A stretch of DNA of 27,631 bases, taken from Lingula anatina (lineage: Eukaryota > Brachiopoda > Lingulata > Lingulida > Lingulidae). Position numbers and translations under genes: made by a program. The notes below the pieces were generated by a model. The model ran no database searches. It had not been told where the DNA came from and saw only the letters and a program-made list of their open reading frames with translations. Every line of letters begins with the position of its first letter. The stretch's first letter is position 1. Shown here in pieces: positions 27,581 to 27,631 of this stretch. The stretch covers positions 84,622 through 112,252 of the forward strand of contig NW_019776105.1 in the NCBI RefSeq assembly GCF_001039355.2. The letters run 5' to 3'.

Positions 27581-27631
27581 GGGTTAGGGTTAGGGATAGG
27601 GTTAGGGTTAGGGTTAGGGTTAGGGTTAGGG
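27575..27631 (+). repeat. (TTAGGG)n tract at the right edge
   Basis: 57 bp, nine and a half GGGTTA units with one GGGATA variant, running to the last base. The G-rich strand points toward the window end, as expected for a right-hand chromosome end. TTAGGG is the common animal telomere repeat. Length and context do not decide between a terminal telomere and an interstitial array. Confidence 0.9.

Overview
This is eukaryotic, intron-containing, AT-rich, repeat-dense DNA, most likely from a marine invertebrate animal. The supporting signs are GT-AG introns, a multi-exon secreted Kazal-type protein, many short inverted-repeat transposons, a decayed Tc1/mariner transposase, microsatellites and an (TTAGGG)n tract at the right edge. 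I cannot fix the phylum from the sequence.

Left part (1-16.1 kb): I see no convincing intact gene. A degenerate Tc1/mariner transposase lies at the left edge. It is followed by two clusters of a diverged ~320-bp repeat (1.66-2.36 kb and 7.6-9.06 kb), a 159-bp MITE (3.18 kb), a 1.14-kb foldback element (4.6-5.76 kb), a ~220-bp tandem array (6.8-7.33 kb), a 257-bp near-perfect foldback (9.9 kb), a ~40-bp minisatellite (10.6 kb), two adjacent hairpin elements (13.4-13.6 kb) and several simple repeats.

Central part (16.86-24.4 kb, minus strand): one gene explains the coding signal. It has nine coding exons (22351 down to 16860) and encodes a predicted 497-residue secreted protein: a signal peptide followed by six atypical Kazal domains with 36 cysteines. 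Each Kazal domain is split by a phase-2 intron placed exactly before its fourth cysteine. The protein is an internal triplication of a two-domain block (modules A-B-C). Four of the six domains carry Lys or Arg at the position equivalent to P1, so a secreted inhibitor of trypsin-like proteases is plausible.

Two of this gene's exon boundaries have been amplified into minisatellites. Eight 66-bp copies of the exon-4 3' end with its splice donor lie at 20406-20940. About four 84-bp copies of the exon-7 5' end with its splice acceptor lie at 17801-18290, and this second array is itself interrupted by a MITE. The first 2011 bp of the gene (promoter, exons 1-3 and most of exon 4) occur twice in tandem, separated by a single N at 22952. 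The two copies differ at only two positions I could see, so I read this as an unmerged allelic overlap in the assembly rather than a real duplication.

Right part (25-27.6 kb): a possible ~1.1-kb terminal-inverted-repeat element, simple repeats, a repeat shared with 3.6 and 6.4 kb, and a 57-bp TTAGGG tract ending the window. The tract could be a true telomere or a short interstitial array.
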